Assembly: GCF_001421015.2 (NCBI RefSeq)
Contig: NZ_CP013023.1
Coordinates: forward strand, 4,147,501 to 4,211,500
From: Paenibacillus bovis
Lineage (GTDB): Bacteria > Bacillota > Bacilli > Paenibacillales > Paenibacillaceae
Reading direction: 5' to 3'
Length of the DNA stretch: 64,000 bases
Below, piece after piece: positions 8,181-17,289 of the stretch. The notes under the pieces were generated by a model. The model saw only the letters and a list, made by a program, of their open reading frames with translations, ran no database searches and was not told the DNA's origin. Position numbers and translations under genes: made by a program. Position 1 is the stretch's first letter. Each line of letters starts with the position of its first letter.

Positions 8181-9950
8181 TCAGGATATTGGAGAGCAGG
8201 CCAACTGCTCGTCTGCAGCAATCAATTCGTGCAGTGCCCGGTTATAACTGCTCATCCCCTGCTCGATTTCGGCCGCTGTTTTGAGCTTCATCCAATGAGC
8301 AGCTTGGTGCGCAGCTTCGGTTGATGAAGTGTGCAAAATAGATTGCTTAATGCGCAGCAGGGATTGTGGTGACATACTCAGCTGTCGTACACCGAGGTGC
8401 ATCCAGAACGGCAGAGAGCGCTCATCTCCAGCCATTTCTCCGCAGATACTCACTGGAATGCCGCTGGCACGCGCTGCCTCGACAGTCGTCCGCAGCATAC
8501 GCAGTACAGCAGGATGATAAGGATTATACATATGCGCGATATGCTCGTTCATCCGGTCTACCGCCAGCACATACTGTACCAGATCGTTACTGCCGATACT
8601 GAAAAAGTCGCATTCCTCTGCCAACAGATCGGCAATAGCTACAGCTGCCGGCACTTCGATCATAATCCCTACTTCGATATCGGAATCATAATGTATTTCG
8701 CGCTGATCCAGTTCTTGCTTAGCCTGCTTCAATGCTTCATTCGCCCGGCGCAGCTCCTCCAGTGAAGAGATCATGGGATACATAATTTTGACTTTGCCAT
8801 ACGCACTGGCACGTAGAATCGCACGCAGCTGGGTCCGGAACATCTCCGGATGATCCAGACAGATACGAATCGCCCGGTAACCGAGAAATGGATTTTCTTC
8901 TTCTGGTAGTTCAAAATAATCAAGCTCTTTGTCGCCACCAATATCCAGTGTGCGAATAACTACCGGCTGACCTTTGGATTTCTCCGCTACCATTCGATAA
9001 ATCTCAAACTGCTCTTGTTCTTCTGGCAGGGATTTTCGATCCATATACATAAATTCGGTCCGGAACAGCCCTACGCCTTCGGCTCCGTGATTTAGTGCAA
9101 TATCCAGCTCTTTGATTGAACTGATATTGGCAGACAAACGCATTTTCACGCCGTCTGCAGTCACCGGCTCAACCGAAGTGAGCAGTGCCAATTGGCGCTT
9201 GCGCTGTTGCTGTTCGGTACGCAGGCGCTGATAGGATTCCACGGTCTGCGCGTCGGGCTCTACATATACTCTGCCCTGATCGCCATCTACTACAACCATT
9301 TCTCCTGTCTGGATCAAAGATTCCAATTCATTCTCCAGTCCCGAGACGAGCGGGATTCCCAGGGCACGTGCCATAATCGCCGAATGAGATGTTTTGCCGC
9401 CCATCATCGTTACGATACCCAGCACATGCTGAGGATTGAGATGCACCAATTGGGAAGGAGGCAGCTCCTTGGCGACCAGAATATAAGGCTGTGTGTCAGT
9501 GGGCAGTGTGACTTCCGGTGCACCAAGCAGATGCTTGAGCAGACGATTGCCTACATCCTTAATGTCGGCTGCCCGTTCTTTCATATATTCATCATCCAGC
9601 AGATCGAACATGGTGACAAAATGATCCGTAGCTTCCTGCACAGCCACTTCGGCTGCCTTGTACTGGCGCTCGATCAGACCCCGGATCTCATTCATAAACT
9701 CGGGATCTTCCAGAATAGCAATATGTGCATCGAAAATGCTGGATTCTTCCGGACCCGCAATTTCCTCGAATTCATTTTTCATCGATTCGATCTCGTGCTT
9801 GGATGTGCGTATTCCTTCGTATAAACGTTCAAACTCCTGGGTCAGATCGACCGTATCCAGCTTCTGATCGGGTACATCCCATTCCCAGGTAGGCAGTACA
9901 AATGCTTTTCCAATGGCTACTCCTGCAGCAGCCGCAATTCCCTGAATCAT
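8181..9950 (-). CDS. ptsI: Phosphoenolpyruvate-protein phosphotransferase (PTS enzyme I)
   Basis: First step of the sugar phosphotransferase system. It takes phosphate from phosphoenolpyruvate onto a histidine and passes it to HPr. The phospho-histidine is His189 in GGKTSHSAIMARALGIP, the same position as in the classical enzymes. The C-terminal PEP-binding barrel is marked by EGVGLFRTEFMYM, IGSNDLVQY and the CGEMAGD motif. At 589 residues it is slightly longer than the usual 570-575, because of a C-terminal tail. The start ATG overlaps the stop of the upstream EIICBA gene by 4 nt (ATGA), so translation is probably coupled. The HPr gene usually found nearby is absent. Confidence 0.95.
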   Translation of the reverse strand: MIQGIAAAAGVAIGKAFVLPTWEWDVPDQKLDTVDLTQEFERLYEGIRTSKHEIESMKNEFEEIAGPEESSIFDAHIAILEDPEFMNEIRGLIERQYKAAEVAVQEATDHFVTMFDLLDDEYMKERAADIKDVGNRLLKHLLGAPEVTLPTDTQPYILVAKELPPSQLVHLNPQHVLGIVTMMGGKTSHSAIMARALGIPLVSGLENELESLIQTGEMVVVDGDQGRVYVEPDAQTVESYQRLRTEQQQRKRQLALLTSVEPVTADGVKMRLSANISSIKELDIALNHGAEGVGLFRTEFMYMDRKSLPEEQEQFEIYRMVAEKSKGQPVVIRTLDIGGDKELDYFELPEEENPFLGYRAIRICLDHPEMFRTQLRAILRASAYGKVKIMYPMISSLEELRRANEALKQAKQELDQREIHYDSDIEVGIMIEVPAAVAIADLLAEECDFFSIGSNDLVQYVLAVDRMNEHIAHMYNPYHPAVLRMLRTTVEAARASGIPVSICGEMAGDERSLPFWMHLGVRQLSMSPQSLLRIKQSILHTSSTEAAHQAAHWMKLKTAAEIEQGMSSYNRALHELIAADEQLACSPIS

Positions 9951-11827
9951 GCTTTTTCCTCCCCACCGTTCTTATCATGCAGTACGACCGACATTACTGT
10001 ACCCTGTCCTTTTTTCACCTGTTTGAATGGAGCATAGCTCCAGGATCGTACACGGTCAGGGTTGGTAATAACCATAGGTGTCGCAAGAGACGGTGCGTTT
10101 TTTTGCAAGGTATCGAGATCAAACTTGATTAACAGCTGTCCGGGTTCAATCACATCTCCGGCAGCAACATAAGCTTCAAAGCATCCCTTTTGCTGGGATG
10201 TATCAATTCCGATATGAAGCAGAATCTCCACCCCTTCTACGGTTCGTATCCCCAGTGCATGCATGGTTGGATACATATGAATAATTGTACCTGCTACCGG
10301 TGCGACCAGCTCGCCGCTGTCAGGAACAAAAGCTACCCCTTCACCAACCAGTTTACCGGCAAAAATCTGATCCGGCACTTCCGCCAGCGGAATCATGCGA
10401 CCCTGTACCGGAGCACAGAATTTTACATGAGACAGATCATGTTCCATCAGCTTGCGGATTTCTTCACGGATCAGCTCGGAATACGTACCAAATACAATCT
10501 GTACATTGCCTCCACCCAGCTTGATCAGTCCGGCAGACCCCAGTTCCTTGAGCGCCCGGTTATCCAGCAGGCGGTCATTGACTACGGTGAGACGCAGACG
10601 GGTAATACAGGCTTCGACCTGTACAATATTGTCCTTGCCGCCCAGTGCCTGCAAAATAAGCGGTGCCTGATACGGAATATTCCCGACCCAGTCGCCGAGT
10701 GTCGAGGCTTCCTCGCGTCCGGGCGTCGGAATGCGGAACCGCCGAATAGCAAACCGGAAAATGGCATAATAGACCAGCGCATAAGCGATACCAATCGGGA
10801 TCAGCAGCCAGGCGTTGGTGGATAAATGATAATTGAGCACATAATCGATTACACCCGCAGAATAAGAAAATCCATGGTGGATATCCAGCGCATACGTAAT
10901 CCACATCGCCAGCCCGGACAGGAAAATATGAATCATGAATAGTCCTGGTGAAGCAAACAGGAACGCAAACTCAATCTGTTCGGACACTCCTGTCAAAAAG
11001 CAGACAAGAGCCGCCCGCATAAATGTTTTACGGACTTTGGGTTTGAGATCTTCTCTCGCTTCATGAATAATAGCCAGAGCAGCTGCAGGCAGCGCAAACA
11101 TCATCACCGGATACAATCCGGCCATATAGATACCAGCCGTCGGATCACCACTGAAAAAGCGCGGCAGATCGCCCTGCACAATATCTCCATGTGCTTCATA
11201 AGAACCGATCTGGAACCAGACAATATTATTAAGCAAATGATGCAATCCAAAAGCCGACAGCACGCGGTACAGTGCTCCGTACAGAAACAATCCCAGACCG
11301 CCCATCGTAGATAGCACCCAGGTCAGCCCATTAAGTACATCCTGAAGCAGTGGAGCCATCCACAGCATCAGACAGGCGAACAGGGAAGAGAATAATCCCA
11401 TAAATAAAAGAACAAAACGCGATCCGCCAAAAAACTGGATCGCTTCAGGAAGCCGCACATTTTTGAATCGCCTGTAGGCTGCTCCGGCAATAACACCGAT
11501 AATAATGCCGATTAATGTGGAAGGCTGGATTAATTCACTGCTAAAATGTCGAATAACATAGTCGTACAACGCCATACCGGCAAATGCAGCCAGACCGGCG
11601 GGTCCTTCCTGATTGGCAAGTCCCAGCGCGACGCCTATCGCGAAAATGAAAGGTAAATAGTGAAAGATACTCTGTCCTGCTACAGTAGCGACTTCCGAGA
11701 TCACGGGTGCGCCCCATGTATCCCATGGCAGTCCGCCAACACTGAGCAGTATGGCTGCAGCTGGAAGTACCATCGTTGGCAGCATAATTGCCCTTCCGAA
11801 CTGCTGCAGGGAACCTAGCCAGTTCAA
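9947..11827 (-). CDS. nagE: PTS transporter EIICBA, N-acetylglucosamine/glucose type
   Basis: Membrane permease that takes up and phosphorylates a sugar. Domains in order: EIIC with about ten hydrophobic segments (residues 1-385), EIIB with phospho-cysteine in EACITRLRLTV, EIIA with the active histidine in EILLHIGIDTS. Motifs such as HHLLNNIVWFQIGSY and RFFSGDPTAG resemble the N-acetylglucosamine branch more than the glucose branch as I remember them, so glucose specificity is not excluded. The start used is TTG at 11827, with AAGGGGG 8 nt upstream, which begins just before the conserved LGSLQQFGRAIMLP. An upstream TTG (11881) has no good ribosome site. It is followed directly by ptsI. Confidence 0.85.
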   Translation of the reverse strand: MNWLGSLQQFGRAIMLPTMVLPAAAILLSVGGLPWDTWGAPVISEVATVAGQSIFHYLPFIFAIGVALGLANQEGPAGLAAFAGMALYDYVIRHFSSELIQPSTLIGIIIGVIAGAAYRRFKNVRLPEAIQFFGGSRFVLLFMGLFSSLFACLMLWMAPLLQDVLNGLTWVLSTMGGLGLFLYGALYRVLSAFGLHHLLNNIVWFQIGSYEAHGDIVQGDLPRFFSGDPTAGIYMAGLYPVMMFALPAAALAIIHEAREDLKPKVRKTFMRAALVCFLTGVSEQIEFAFLFASPGLFMIHIFLSGLAMWITYALDIHHGFSYSAGVIDYVLNYHLSTNAWLLIPIGIAYALVYYAIFRFAIRRFRIPTPGREEASTLGDWVGNIPYQAPLILQALGGKDNIVQVEACITRLRLTVVNDRLLDNRALKELGSAGLIKLGGGNVQIVFGTYSELIREEIRKLMEHDLSHVKFCAPVQGRMIPLAEVPDQIFAGKLVGEGVAFVPDSGELVAPVAGTIIHMYPTMHALGIRTVEGVEILLHIGIDTSQQKGCFEAYVAAGDVIEPGQLLIKFDLDTLQKNAPSLATPMVITNPDRVRSWSYAPFKQVKKGQGTVMSVVLHDKNGGEEKA

Positions 11828-11999
11828 CGCGCCTTCCCCCTTCCTATACCTGATGGTACGCTGTTGGTATTCATTTGTCAAAGCTGTTTATACATTTTGT
11901 GCACCTTGTTTTCAGCGCAACGGAACAGACCTCCAAAAGAGCCGCATATCTGATAATTTTATACTATTTCATATTTTGTATCTATCCAGATCCAAAGCA

Positions 12000-12070
12000 A
12001 AAATGCACCCCAAATGCGTACCGGATCACCTGAAAAGGCGTCCCATATTCATTGTAAAGGGTGCATTCCA
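12000..12070 (-). other. Inverted repeat in the leader/spacer upstream of the EIICBA gene
   Basis: AATGCACCC (12002-12010) and GGGTGCATT (12059-12067) are perfect 9-bp arms around a 48-nt interior. On the minus strand the second arm ends in TTTTTGC. It could be the terminator of the gene upstream (12205) or an attenuator in the EIICBA leader. The rest of the 377-nt spacer shows nothing I can name. Confidence 0.4.
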
Positions 12071-12204
12071 AAAATGATATGCGATTGGCTGTATTCCAGC
12101 TTTTCTTATTCTATCATCGACAAACATGACTGCCTGGTTCAAGCTGATCCTACCGGAATACAAAATGCAGACAATCAACCCGGACCTAAATGCAAACTTG
12201 GCAA

Positions 12205-12636
12205 CTAGCTGCGAACCGGGCGCAAAATAGCTTCTTCGACTTTGATACAGCGGTCCATAATGATATTCATCTCATGCTGACGGGCAATCTCGGCTGCTTC
12301 GTCGCTGAATACGCCGAGCTGCAGCCAAAGCGTACGAGCATTCACCTCTGCTGCTTCCTGGGCTACTTCGGCACAGAACTCACTGCGGCGGAACACATTG
12401 ACCATATCGACAGGCTCCGGAATATCGCGAAGGCTGGCATAGCAGGTCTCGCCGAGGATCTGCTGACCGGCTGCCATCGGATTGACCGGGATAATGCGGT
12501 AGCCACGGCTTTGCATGGCTCCTGCTACCATATATGAAGTGCGATCAGGCTTGTCCGATAGCCCTACAACAGCGATCGTACCTACCTCTTCAAGTATTTT
12601 CTTGATTTCTTCTCTGGAAGGATTCTCAAAAGCCAT
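12205..12636 (-). CDS. CoA-binding domain protein (YccU family)
   Basis: Single-domain Rossmann-fold protein of 143 residues. The nucleotide-binding loop is seen in IAVVGLSDKPDRTSYMVA near residues 20-38, followed by GYRIIPVNP and the GETCYASLRDIPEPVDMVNVF segment typical of CoA_binding_2 proteins such as E. coli YccU and B. subtilis YneT. The role of this family in the cell is not well established. AAAGGAGG lies 9 nt before the ATG. It is 36 nt downstream of aroA in the same direction and may be co-transcribed with it, but it has no known link to aromatic synthesis. Confidence 0.8.
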   Translation of the reverse strand: MAFENPSREEIKKILEEVGTIAVVGLSDKPDRTSYMVAGAMQSRGYRIIPVNPMAAGQQILGETCYASLRDIPEPVDMVNVFRRSEFCAEVAQEAAEVNARTLWLQLGVFSDEAAEIARQHEMNIIMDRCIKVEEAILRPVRS

Positions 12637-12672
12637 CCTGTCCGCCTCCTTTATTACATGGGATATTCAACT

Positions 12673-13962
12673 CTATACCCATTCTACCTGGGCACCAAGC
12701 GCCTGGATATGATCAAAGTACTGCGGGTAGGACTTGGCCACATGATGGGCATCCTGAATACGAATCGGCGCTTTGGCGCGCAGTCCGACAATCGACAATG
12801 CCATAATGACACGATGATCATAATGCGCATCGATCGTAACGCCACCTTCAACGCCTTCCGGACGGCCATGTACGATAATTTCTGCCTGCTTTTCCTCTAC
12901 ATGGGCACCGGCTTTGCGTAGTTCGTTCAAATAATCGGTGATACGATCACATTCCTTGTAGCGCAGATTCTCTACATTATAGAAACGTGAAGTTCCTTCG
13001 GCAAATACAGCGGCTGCTACCATCGCCAGCACAGCATCGGTAGCAGCATCGCCGTCGAACTCTACTGCTTTGAGATGACCATTACCCTGTACATGCACAA
13101 TATCATTCTCATGAGTAAGCGGTACTTGCATCATTTTGAGTACATCCACTACTGCTTTTTCACCCTGCTTGCTCTCTACAGGCAGACGATGAATGGTTAC
13201 ATCGGACTGGGTTACCGCTGCAGCAGCCAGCACAGCTGCTGAACCAGGATAATCTCCCTGTACAGTATATTCCTGGGCTTTGTACTGCTGACGCCCCGGT
13301 ACACGGTAGTGCATCAGATCCTCGCTCGCTTCGATAACGATACCTGCCTGGGACAGCACTTCAAGCGTCTGTCCAACCACCACTTTGGATTTCAGATCAT
13401 GCAGTACCGTAATTTCACTGTCTTCTGCAAGCAGCGGGGTCAGGAATAGCAGCGCACTCAGATACTGGGAGCTGACACTGCCGGAGACGGTAATCTTGCC
13501 GCCTTTGGGCTGTCCGCCGCGAATAGTGATCGGCAGACGCCCCTGCTGATGCTCTACTTCTACACCCAGCTGACCAAGCGATTCGATCAGATCATCATGT
13601 GGACGTTTACCCAGTGAATCTGGATATGTATTCACAAATGTCACTTCCGGACACAGGGCTGCAATCGCCATCAGGAAGCGCAATACCGCACCAGCGTTGC
13701 CTACATTCAGTTCCTTGATGTCTTTGGGACGACTGCCAAAACCGGTGATAACAATCTTTTCTTCGTCTTCTTCCAGTGTGGCTCCCAGATCACGGATACA
13801 GCGGCGCATCGCATCACTGTCTTCACTGTGTGCTGGGAAATGGATCGTACTGGTACCTTCAGCCAGAGCGGCAACCAGCAGGTAACGAGTTGTATAGTTT
13901 TTGGAGGATAAAGCGCCAATCTCTCCTTTTAATACGGGGGTAGGGGTAACGATAACATCCAT
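12673..13962 (-). CDS. aroA: 3-phosphoshikimate 1-carboxyvinyltransferase (EPSP synthase), atypical class
   Basis: Sixth step of the shikimate pathway: joins phosphoenolpyruvate and shikimate 3-phosphate. The protein is 429 residues with the usual two-domain inside-out barrel length. The substrate-binding lysine is Lys21 in SSKNYTTR, replacing the usual PGSKSxSxR form. The PEP loop reads GNAGAVLRFL at residues 88-97, where the standard form is GNAGTAMRPL, so the positions matching E. coli Thr97 and Pro101 are Ala92 and Phe96. The C-terminal RYKECDRI and the lysine-rich VESKQGEKAV are conserved. AAGGAGA lies 7 nt before the ATG. Shikimate kinase (aroK), the preceding pathway step, is 0.8 kb away. 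The family is clear; altered inhibitor sensitivity is inference. Confidence 0.9.
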   Translation of the reverse strand: MDVIVTPTPVLKGEIGALSSKNYTTRYLLVAALAEGTSTIHFPAHSEDSDAMRRCIRDLGATLEEDEEKIVITGFGSRPKDIKELNVGNAGAVLRFLMAIAALCPEVTFVNTYPDSLGKRPHDDLIESLGQLGVEVEHQQGRLPITIRGGQPKGGKITVSGSVSSQYLSALLFLTPLLAEDSEITVLHDLKSKVVVGQTLEVLSQAGIVIEASEDLMHYRVPGRQQYKAQEYTVQGDYPGSAAVLAAAAVTQSDVTIHRLPVESKQGEKAVVDVLKMMQVPLTHENDIVHVQGNGHLKAVEFDGDAATDAVLAMVAAAVFAEGTSRFYNVENLRYKECDRITDYLNELRKAGAHVEEKQAEIIVHGRPEGVEGGVTIDAHYDHRVIMALSIVGLRAKAPIRIQDAHHVAKSYPQYFDHIQALGAQVEWV

Positions 13963-14153
13963 GATTCAGTCTCCTTATTTATACAAAATAATAATCGTAT
14001 GACGAAGCTTAAATTGCTGCCAAAACAGCTATCAAATTGACAGTACATATGATGCTCGGTATGATGAACACAGATCATTTTAATTTTTAAGCAGTGCTAT
14101 TATCTGCTCTTCATAATTATTCCACAACTCAAAGAATAGGGGTAAAACATATT

Positions 14154-14459
14154 ATGGCTAACGAAACACAGATTACAACAGACGAACTGCGTCAGCGGTT
14201 GGCGGATGGTGAAAAACTGCAGCTGATCGATGTACGCGAGCATGATGAAGTTATTTATGGCATGATTGAAGGTGCCAGACATATTCCAATGAATCAGATT
14301 CCCGGCCGGATGGAAGAGATTGATCCGGATGTGCAGACTGTTCTGATCTGCCGTAGCGGTGCACGCAGTGAACGTGTGCGCGAATATTTAAATGAAAATG
14401 GCTATGATAACTGCCTCAATATGTCGGGCGGTATGATTGAGTGGATGGAAGGCGAATAA
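14154..14459 (+). CDS. Single-domain rhodanese-like protein
   Basis: Cytoplasmic sulfurtransferase-like protein of 101 residues. The rhodanese fold is marked by LQLIDVREHDEV near residue 25 and the active-site cysteine Cys66 in the loop CRSGARS, followed by the C-terminal NMSGGMIEWM. Rhodaneses carry sulfur as a persulfide on this cysteine; the acceptor here is unknown. The ATG at 14154 follows AGGGG at a rather long distance of 11 nt. A longer in-frame reading to 14094 has no ribosome site. The terminator stem overlaps the stop codon. It is a single gene between divergent aroA and convergent aroK. Confidence 0.9.
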   Translation: MANETQITTDELRQRLADGEKLQLIDVREHDEVIYGMIEGARHIPMNQIPGRMEEIDPDVQTVLICRSGARSERVREYLNENGYDNCLNMSGGMIEWMEGE

Positions 14460-14474
14460 GCCTTCCTCTTTTTT
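14447..14474 (+). terminator. Terminator overlapping the rhodanese stop codon
   Basis: GGAAGGC (14447-14453) and GCCTTCC (14460-14466) form a 7-bp stem whose 6-nt loop GAATAA holds the last Glu codon and the TAA stop. TCTTTTTT follows. The 260-nt spacer beyond it, up to aroK, holds nothing I can name. Confidence 0.75.
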
Positions 14475-14723
14475 ATGTCAGCCTTCAAGCTGCAGCTATT
14501 CTGGCCCTTCTTCAAGCATACTGTATACACAGACTGCATGTCCTTCGAACACTCCTCCATCATCAAATGGATACGAACTGCTGTATCCAGCCAATCTATC
14601 TGCCCTGTAAAAGAATGTTCACCACGGATTCATGTTCCTAATACGAGCATCCACCCTAATGAACTATACTCCTTTACTTCAACCCTAAACATTGTTCACT
14701 TCCATGCCTAAAACCTAAAAAGC

Positions 14724-15248
14724 TTAGACGCGGTAACGTGCTAAAACATGAGAAACGACTTCTTCCGGGGTTAATAACGATGTATCCACCGTGACATGGG
14801 CAAACCGATAAGCATCCTTGCGTTCCTTCATAATGGTCTGCACACGCTCCCTTGTATCACCTGCAAGCAGTGGACGATTATTATCGCCTGCTACGCGTCC
14901 TACAATATGGTCCACATCAGCTGTCAATGCTACAACCAGTCCTTTATCCAGCATAATGGCACGATTCAGCTCACGCAATACGCATCCGCCTCCGGTAGAA
15001 ATAACCTGACCGGTTGATTGAAGCATTTCGTCCAGCACCCGGCTTTCCAGATCGCGGAAATAGGCTTCGCCTTTGGTACGGAAAATCTCCTGTACCGATA
15101 TTCCTTCCCTCTCGGCAATGATCGTATCCATATCCACGAGCGGATAGGATAGCTGCTCAGCCAGCAGCGTACCTACGGTCGTTTTGCCAGTTCCCATCAT
15201 ACCGACAAGAATGATATTGGCATGCTGAATTTCACTTTCCTGATGCAA
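14724..15248 (-). CDS. aroK: Shikimate kinase
   Basis: Phosphorylates shikimate with ATP in the shikimate pathway. The P-loop reads GMMGTGKTT near the N-terminus. The shikimate-binding segments are VDMDTIIAEREG and FRDLESRVL, and the glycine-rich GGGCVLRE follows. The lid region holds RPLLAGDTRERV. The start used is TTG at 15248, with AGAGGTG 6 nt upstream, giving 174 residues. An ATG at 15269 (181 residues) lacks a ribosome site. It is a single gene, convergent with the rhodanese gene, and lies downstream of a 423-nt spacer that holds the large palindrome. Confidence 0.9.
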   Translation of the reverse strand: MHQESEIQHANIILVGMMGTGKTTVGTLLAEQLSYPLVDMDTIIAEREGISVQEIFRTKGEAYFRDLESRVLDEMLQSTGQVISTGGGCVLRELNRAIMLDKGLVVALTADVDHIVGRVAGDNNRPLLAGDTRERVQTIMKERKDAYRFAHVTVDTSLLTPEEVVSHVLARYRV

Positions 15249-15333
15249 TATGCACACCTCTTTCAGCATCTATTTTATTCCACACATCATACCATATGGG
15301 GGAAAGTTTAGACAATCCTTTAGAAGGTGGGGG

Positions 15334-15521
15334 GTGAGGGATGGATCGTTGCAGATCGCAGATGGACCACTTCGGGGAGGAAAATGCCTGCGGCCTCCGG
15401 TGAAGAGGGGAGTTTTGACCGAACAGGTAGGGATGGGGGTAAAAACTCCCTCTTCCATGTCGGCCTTATGGCATTTTCCTCCCCTTCGTTCCGTGCGATT
15501 TGCAAATATCAAGTCCCTCAC
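15334..15521. repeat. 188-nt imperfect palindrome (long hairpin element)
   Basis: Nested complementary blocks: 15334-15341 with 15514-15521 (8 bp), 15349-15360 with 15494-15505 (11 of 12), 15374-15388 with 15470-15484 (15 of 15), and 15402-15416 with 15441-15455 (one bulge). The apex loop is 15417-15440. There is no T-run after either arm, so it is not a normal terminator. It may be a mobile miniature element or a structured RNA. Readable frames inside it are by-products of the symmetry. Confidence 0.8.
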
Positions 15522-15545
15522 AAATGGAGAGTGGGCAATTTAATA

Positions 15546-15588
15546 AAAAATCCCCTCTTTCTGTTTGATAGAAAGAGGGGGCTTTTAT
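15546..15588 (-). terminator. Terminator of gndA
   Basis: CCCCTCTTTCT and AGAAAGAGGGG form an 11-bp stem. On the minus strand it is followed by ATTTTTTATT. It lies 84 nt after the gndA stop. Confidence 0.8.
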
Positions 15589-15671
15589 TAACCATATCAG
15601 AGTACTGATATTTATTAATTATTCATTTGTGACTGGACAGATCTTTGGAAAATGTACAGCGGTTAAATGGA

Positions 15672-17087
15672 TTATTGTTCTTTCATCCACTCGTAGTGGA
15701 ATGTGCCTTCTTTGTCCACACGTTTGAAGGTGTGAGCGCCGAAGTAGTCGCGTTGTGCCTGCAGCAGGTTGGCTGGCAGACGCTCGGTGCGGTAGCTGTC
15801 AAAGTATGCCAGTGCGCTGGAGAAACCAGGAACAGGAATACCATATTTAACTGCTGTAGCTACCACTTCACGCCATGCATCTTGGTAGTTTTCAACGATG
15901 TTTTTGAAGTAGTCGTCGAGCAGCAGGTTTTTCAGGCCGCCGTCTTTGTCGTAAGCATCTTTGATGTTTTGCAGGAAGCGGGAACGAATAATACAGCCGC
16001 CGCGGAAGATCATGGCGATGTTGCCGTATTTCAGATCCCAGCCGTACTCGTCGGAAGCAGCACGCATTTGTGCGAAACCTTGAGCGTAGGATACGATTTT
16101 GGAAGCGTACAGTGCTTTGCGAATCGCTTCGATAAATTCGGCTTTGTCACCGGAGAAGCTTTCTGTTTTTGGTCCGCTCAGGATTTTGCTTGCGGCTACG
16201 CGCTCTTCTTTGATCGCGGACAGGAAGCGTGCGAATACGGATTCGGTAATCATGGACAGTGGCACACCGAGATCCAGTGCACTTTGGCTCGTCCATTTAC
16301 CTGTACCTTTTTGGCCGGCAGCATCGAGGATTACATCTACCATCGGTTTGCCGGTTTCTTCGTCGTATTTGGTAAAGATATCAGTTGTAATTTCGATCAG
16401 GTAGCTGTCCAGCTCGCCTTTGTTCCACTCATCGAAAATGGAATGCAGTTCTTTAGTGTCTGCACCAAGTACAGAAGTAAGCAGGTTATAAGCTTCACCG
16501 ATCAGCTGCATGTCGCCATACTCGATACCGTTATGAACCATTTTCACATAGTGGCCTGCACCGTCCGGTCCGATATATGTACAGCAAGGATCGCCGTCAA
16601 CATGTGCAGAGATAGAAGTCAGGATCGGTTCAACCAGCTTGTAGGCACTTTCCTGTCCGCCTGGCATAATCGCCGGGCCTTTCAGTGCGCCTTCTTCACC
16701 GCCGGATACGCCAGCTCCGATGAAGCGGAAACCTTTGTCTTCCAGTTCTTTGCTGCGGCGCTGTGTATCAGGGAAATGGGCGTTACCGCCATCAATAATA
16801 ATATCGCCTTGATCCAGATGTGGAACCAGCTGTTCAATGGTAGCGTCTGTAGCAGGACCCGCCTGAACCATGATCAGAATTTTGCGTGGAACTTCCAGAG
16901 ACTGGACAAATTCCTCGATTGAGAACGTACCAACCATATTTTTGCCTTTGGCTTCTTCCATCAGGTCATGCGTTTTTTGCGGGGAGCGGTTGAATACAGA
17001 TACGCTGAACCCTTTGCTTTCGATGTTAAGAGCCAAGTTCTTACCCATAACGGCAAGACCAACTACACCAATTTGTTGTTTGGACAT
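15672..17087 (-). CDS. gndA: 6-phosphogluconate dehydrogenase, NADP-dependent, decarboxylating
   Basis: Third step of the oxidative pentose phosphate pathway: turns 6-phosphogluconate into ribulose 5-phosphate, CO2 and NADPH. It has 471 residues, close to the E. coli enzyme. The N-terminal Rossmann loop reads [15 protein letters not shown], followed by NRSPQKT, which fits NADP binding. The substrate motif [21 protein letters not shown] near residue 130 and the C-terminal all-helical domain with [12 protein letters not shown] are typical. GGAG lies 8 nt before the ATG. It is a single gene with its own terminator, and it has no zwf neighbour here. Confidence 0.95.
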   Translation of the reverse strand: MSKQQIGVVGLAVMGKNLALNIESKGFSVSVFNRSPQKTHDLMEEAKGKNMVGTFSIEEFVQSLEVPRKILIMVQAGPATDATIEQLVPHLDQGDIIIDGGNAHFPDTQRRSKELEDKGFRFIGAGVSGGEEGALKGPAIMPGGQESAYKLVEPILTSISAHVDGDPCCTYIGPDGAGHYVKMVHNGIEYGDMQLIGEAYNLLTSVLGADTKELHSIFDEWNKGELDSYLIEITTDIFTKYDEETGKPMVDVILDAAGQKGTGKWTSQSALDLGVPLSMITESVFARFLSAIKEERVAASKILSGPKTESFSGDKAEFIEAIRKALYASKIVSYAQGFAQMRAASDEYGWDLKYGNIAMIFRGGCIIRSRFLQNIKDAYDKDGGLKNLLLDDYFKNIVENYQDAWREVVATAVKYGIPVPGFSSALAYFDSYRTERLPANLLQAQRDYFGAHTFKRVDKEGTFHYEWMKEQ

Positions 17088-17195
17088 TTCTGGTTCTCCA
17101 TCCTTTACTACAATATTTTTTATTCACTAATCTGTATAATCTCAGTTGAGTCAATTCAACATTTTACATGTTTTATGGATATAAAGAAAGTCTAA

Positions 17196-17283
17196 AGGCG
17201 TGATCCCATGAAAGTTCATAAAAATGTTGAATTTTTTACGTAAAATTCAAACTATTTTTACGAACCCCATGCATATCACGCCT
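17196..17283 (-). other. 88-nt nested hairpin downstream of the 17290 gene
   Basis: Outer arms AGGCGTGAT / ATCACGCCT (9 bp, perfect) enclose a second stem (GTTCGTAAAAAT with ATTTTTATGAAC) and an inner hairpin (TGAATTTT / AAAATTCA). It starts only 7 nt after the stop of the minus-strand gene, so it most likely ends that transcript, though the T-run is weak. Confidence 0.6.
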
Positions 17284-17289
17284 CAAACT

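Noticed and set aside
15250..15608. Several short frames on both strands in the spacer with the palindrome
   Set aside because: They mirror each other because of the palindrome and lack ribosome sites.
15645..16922. Open plus-strand frame of 425 codons across gndA
   Set aside because: Antisense to gndA, biased make-up typical of a mirror frame, no start signal.
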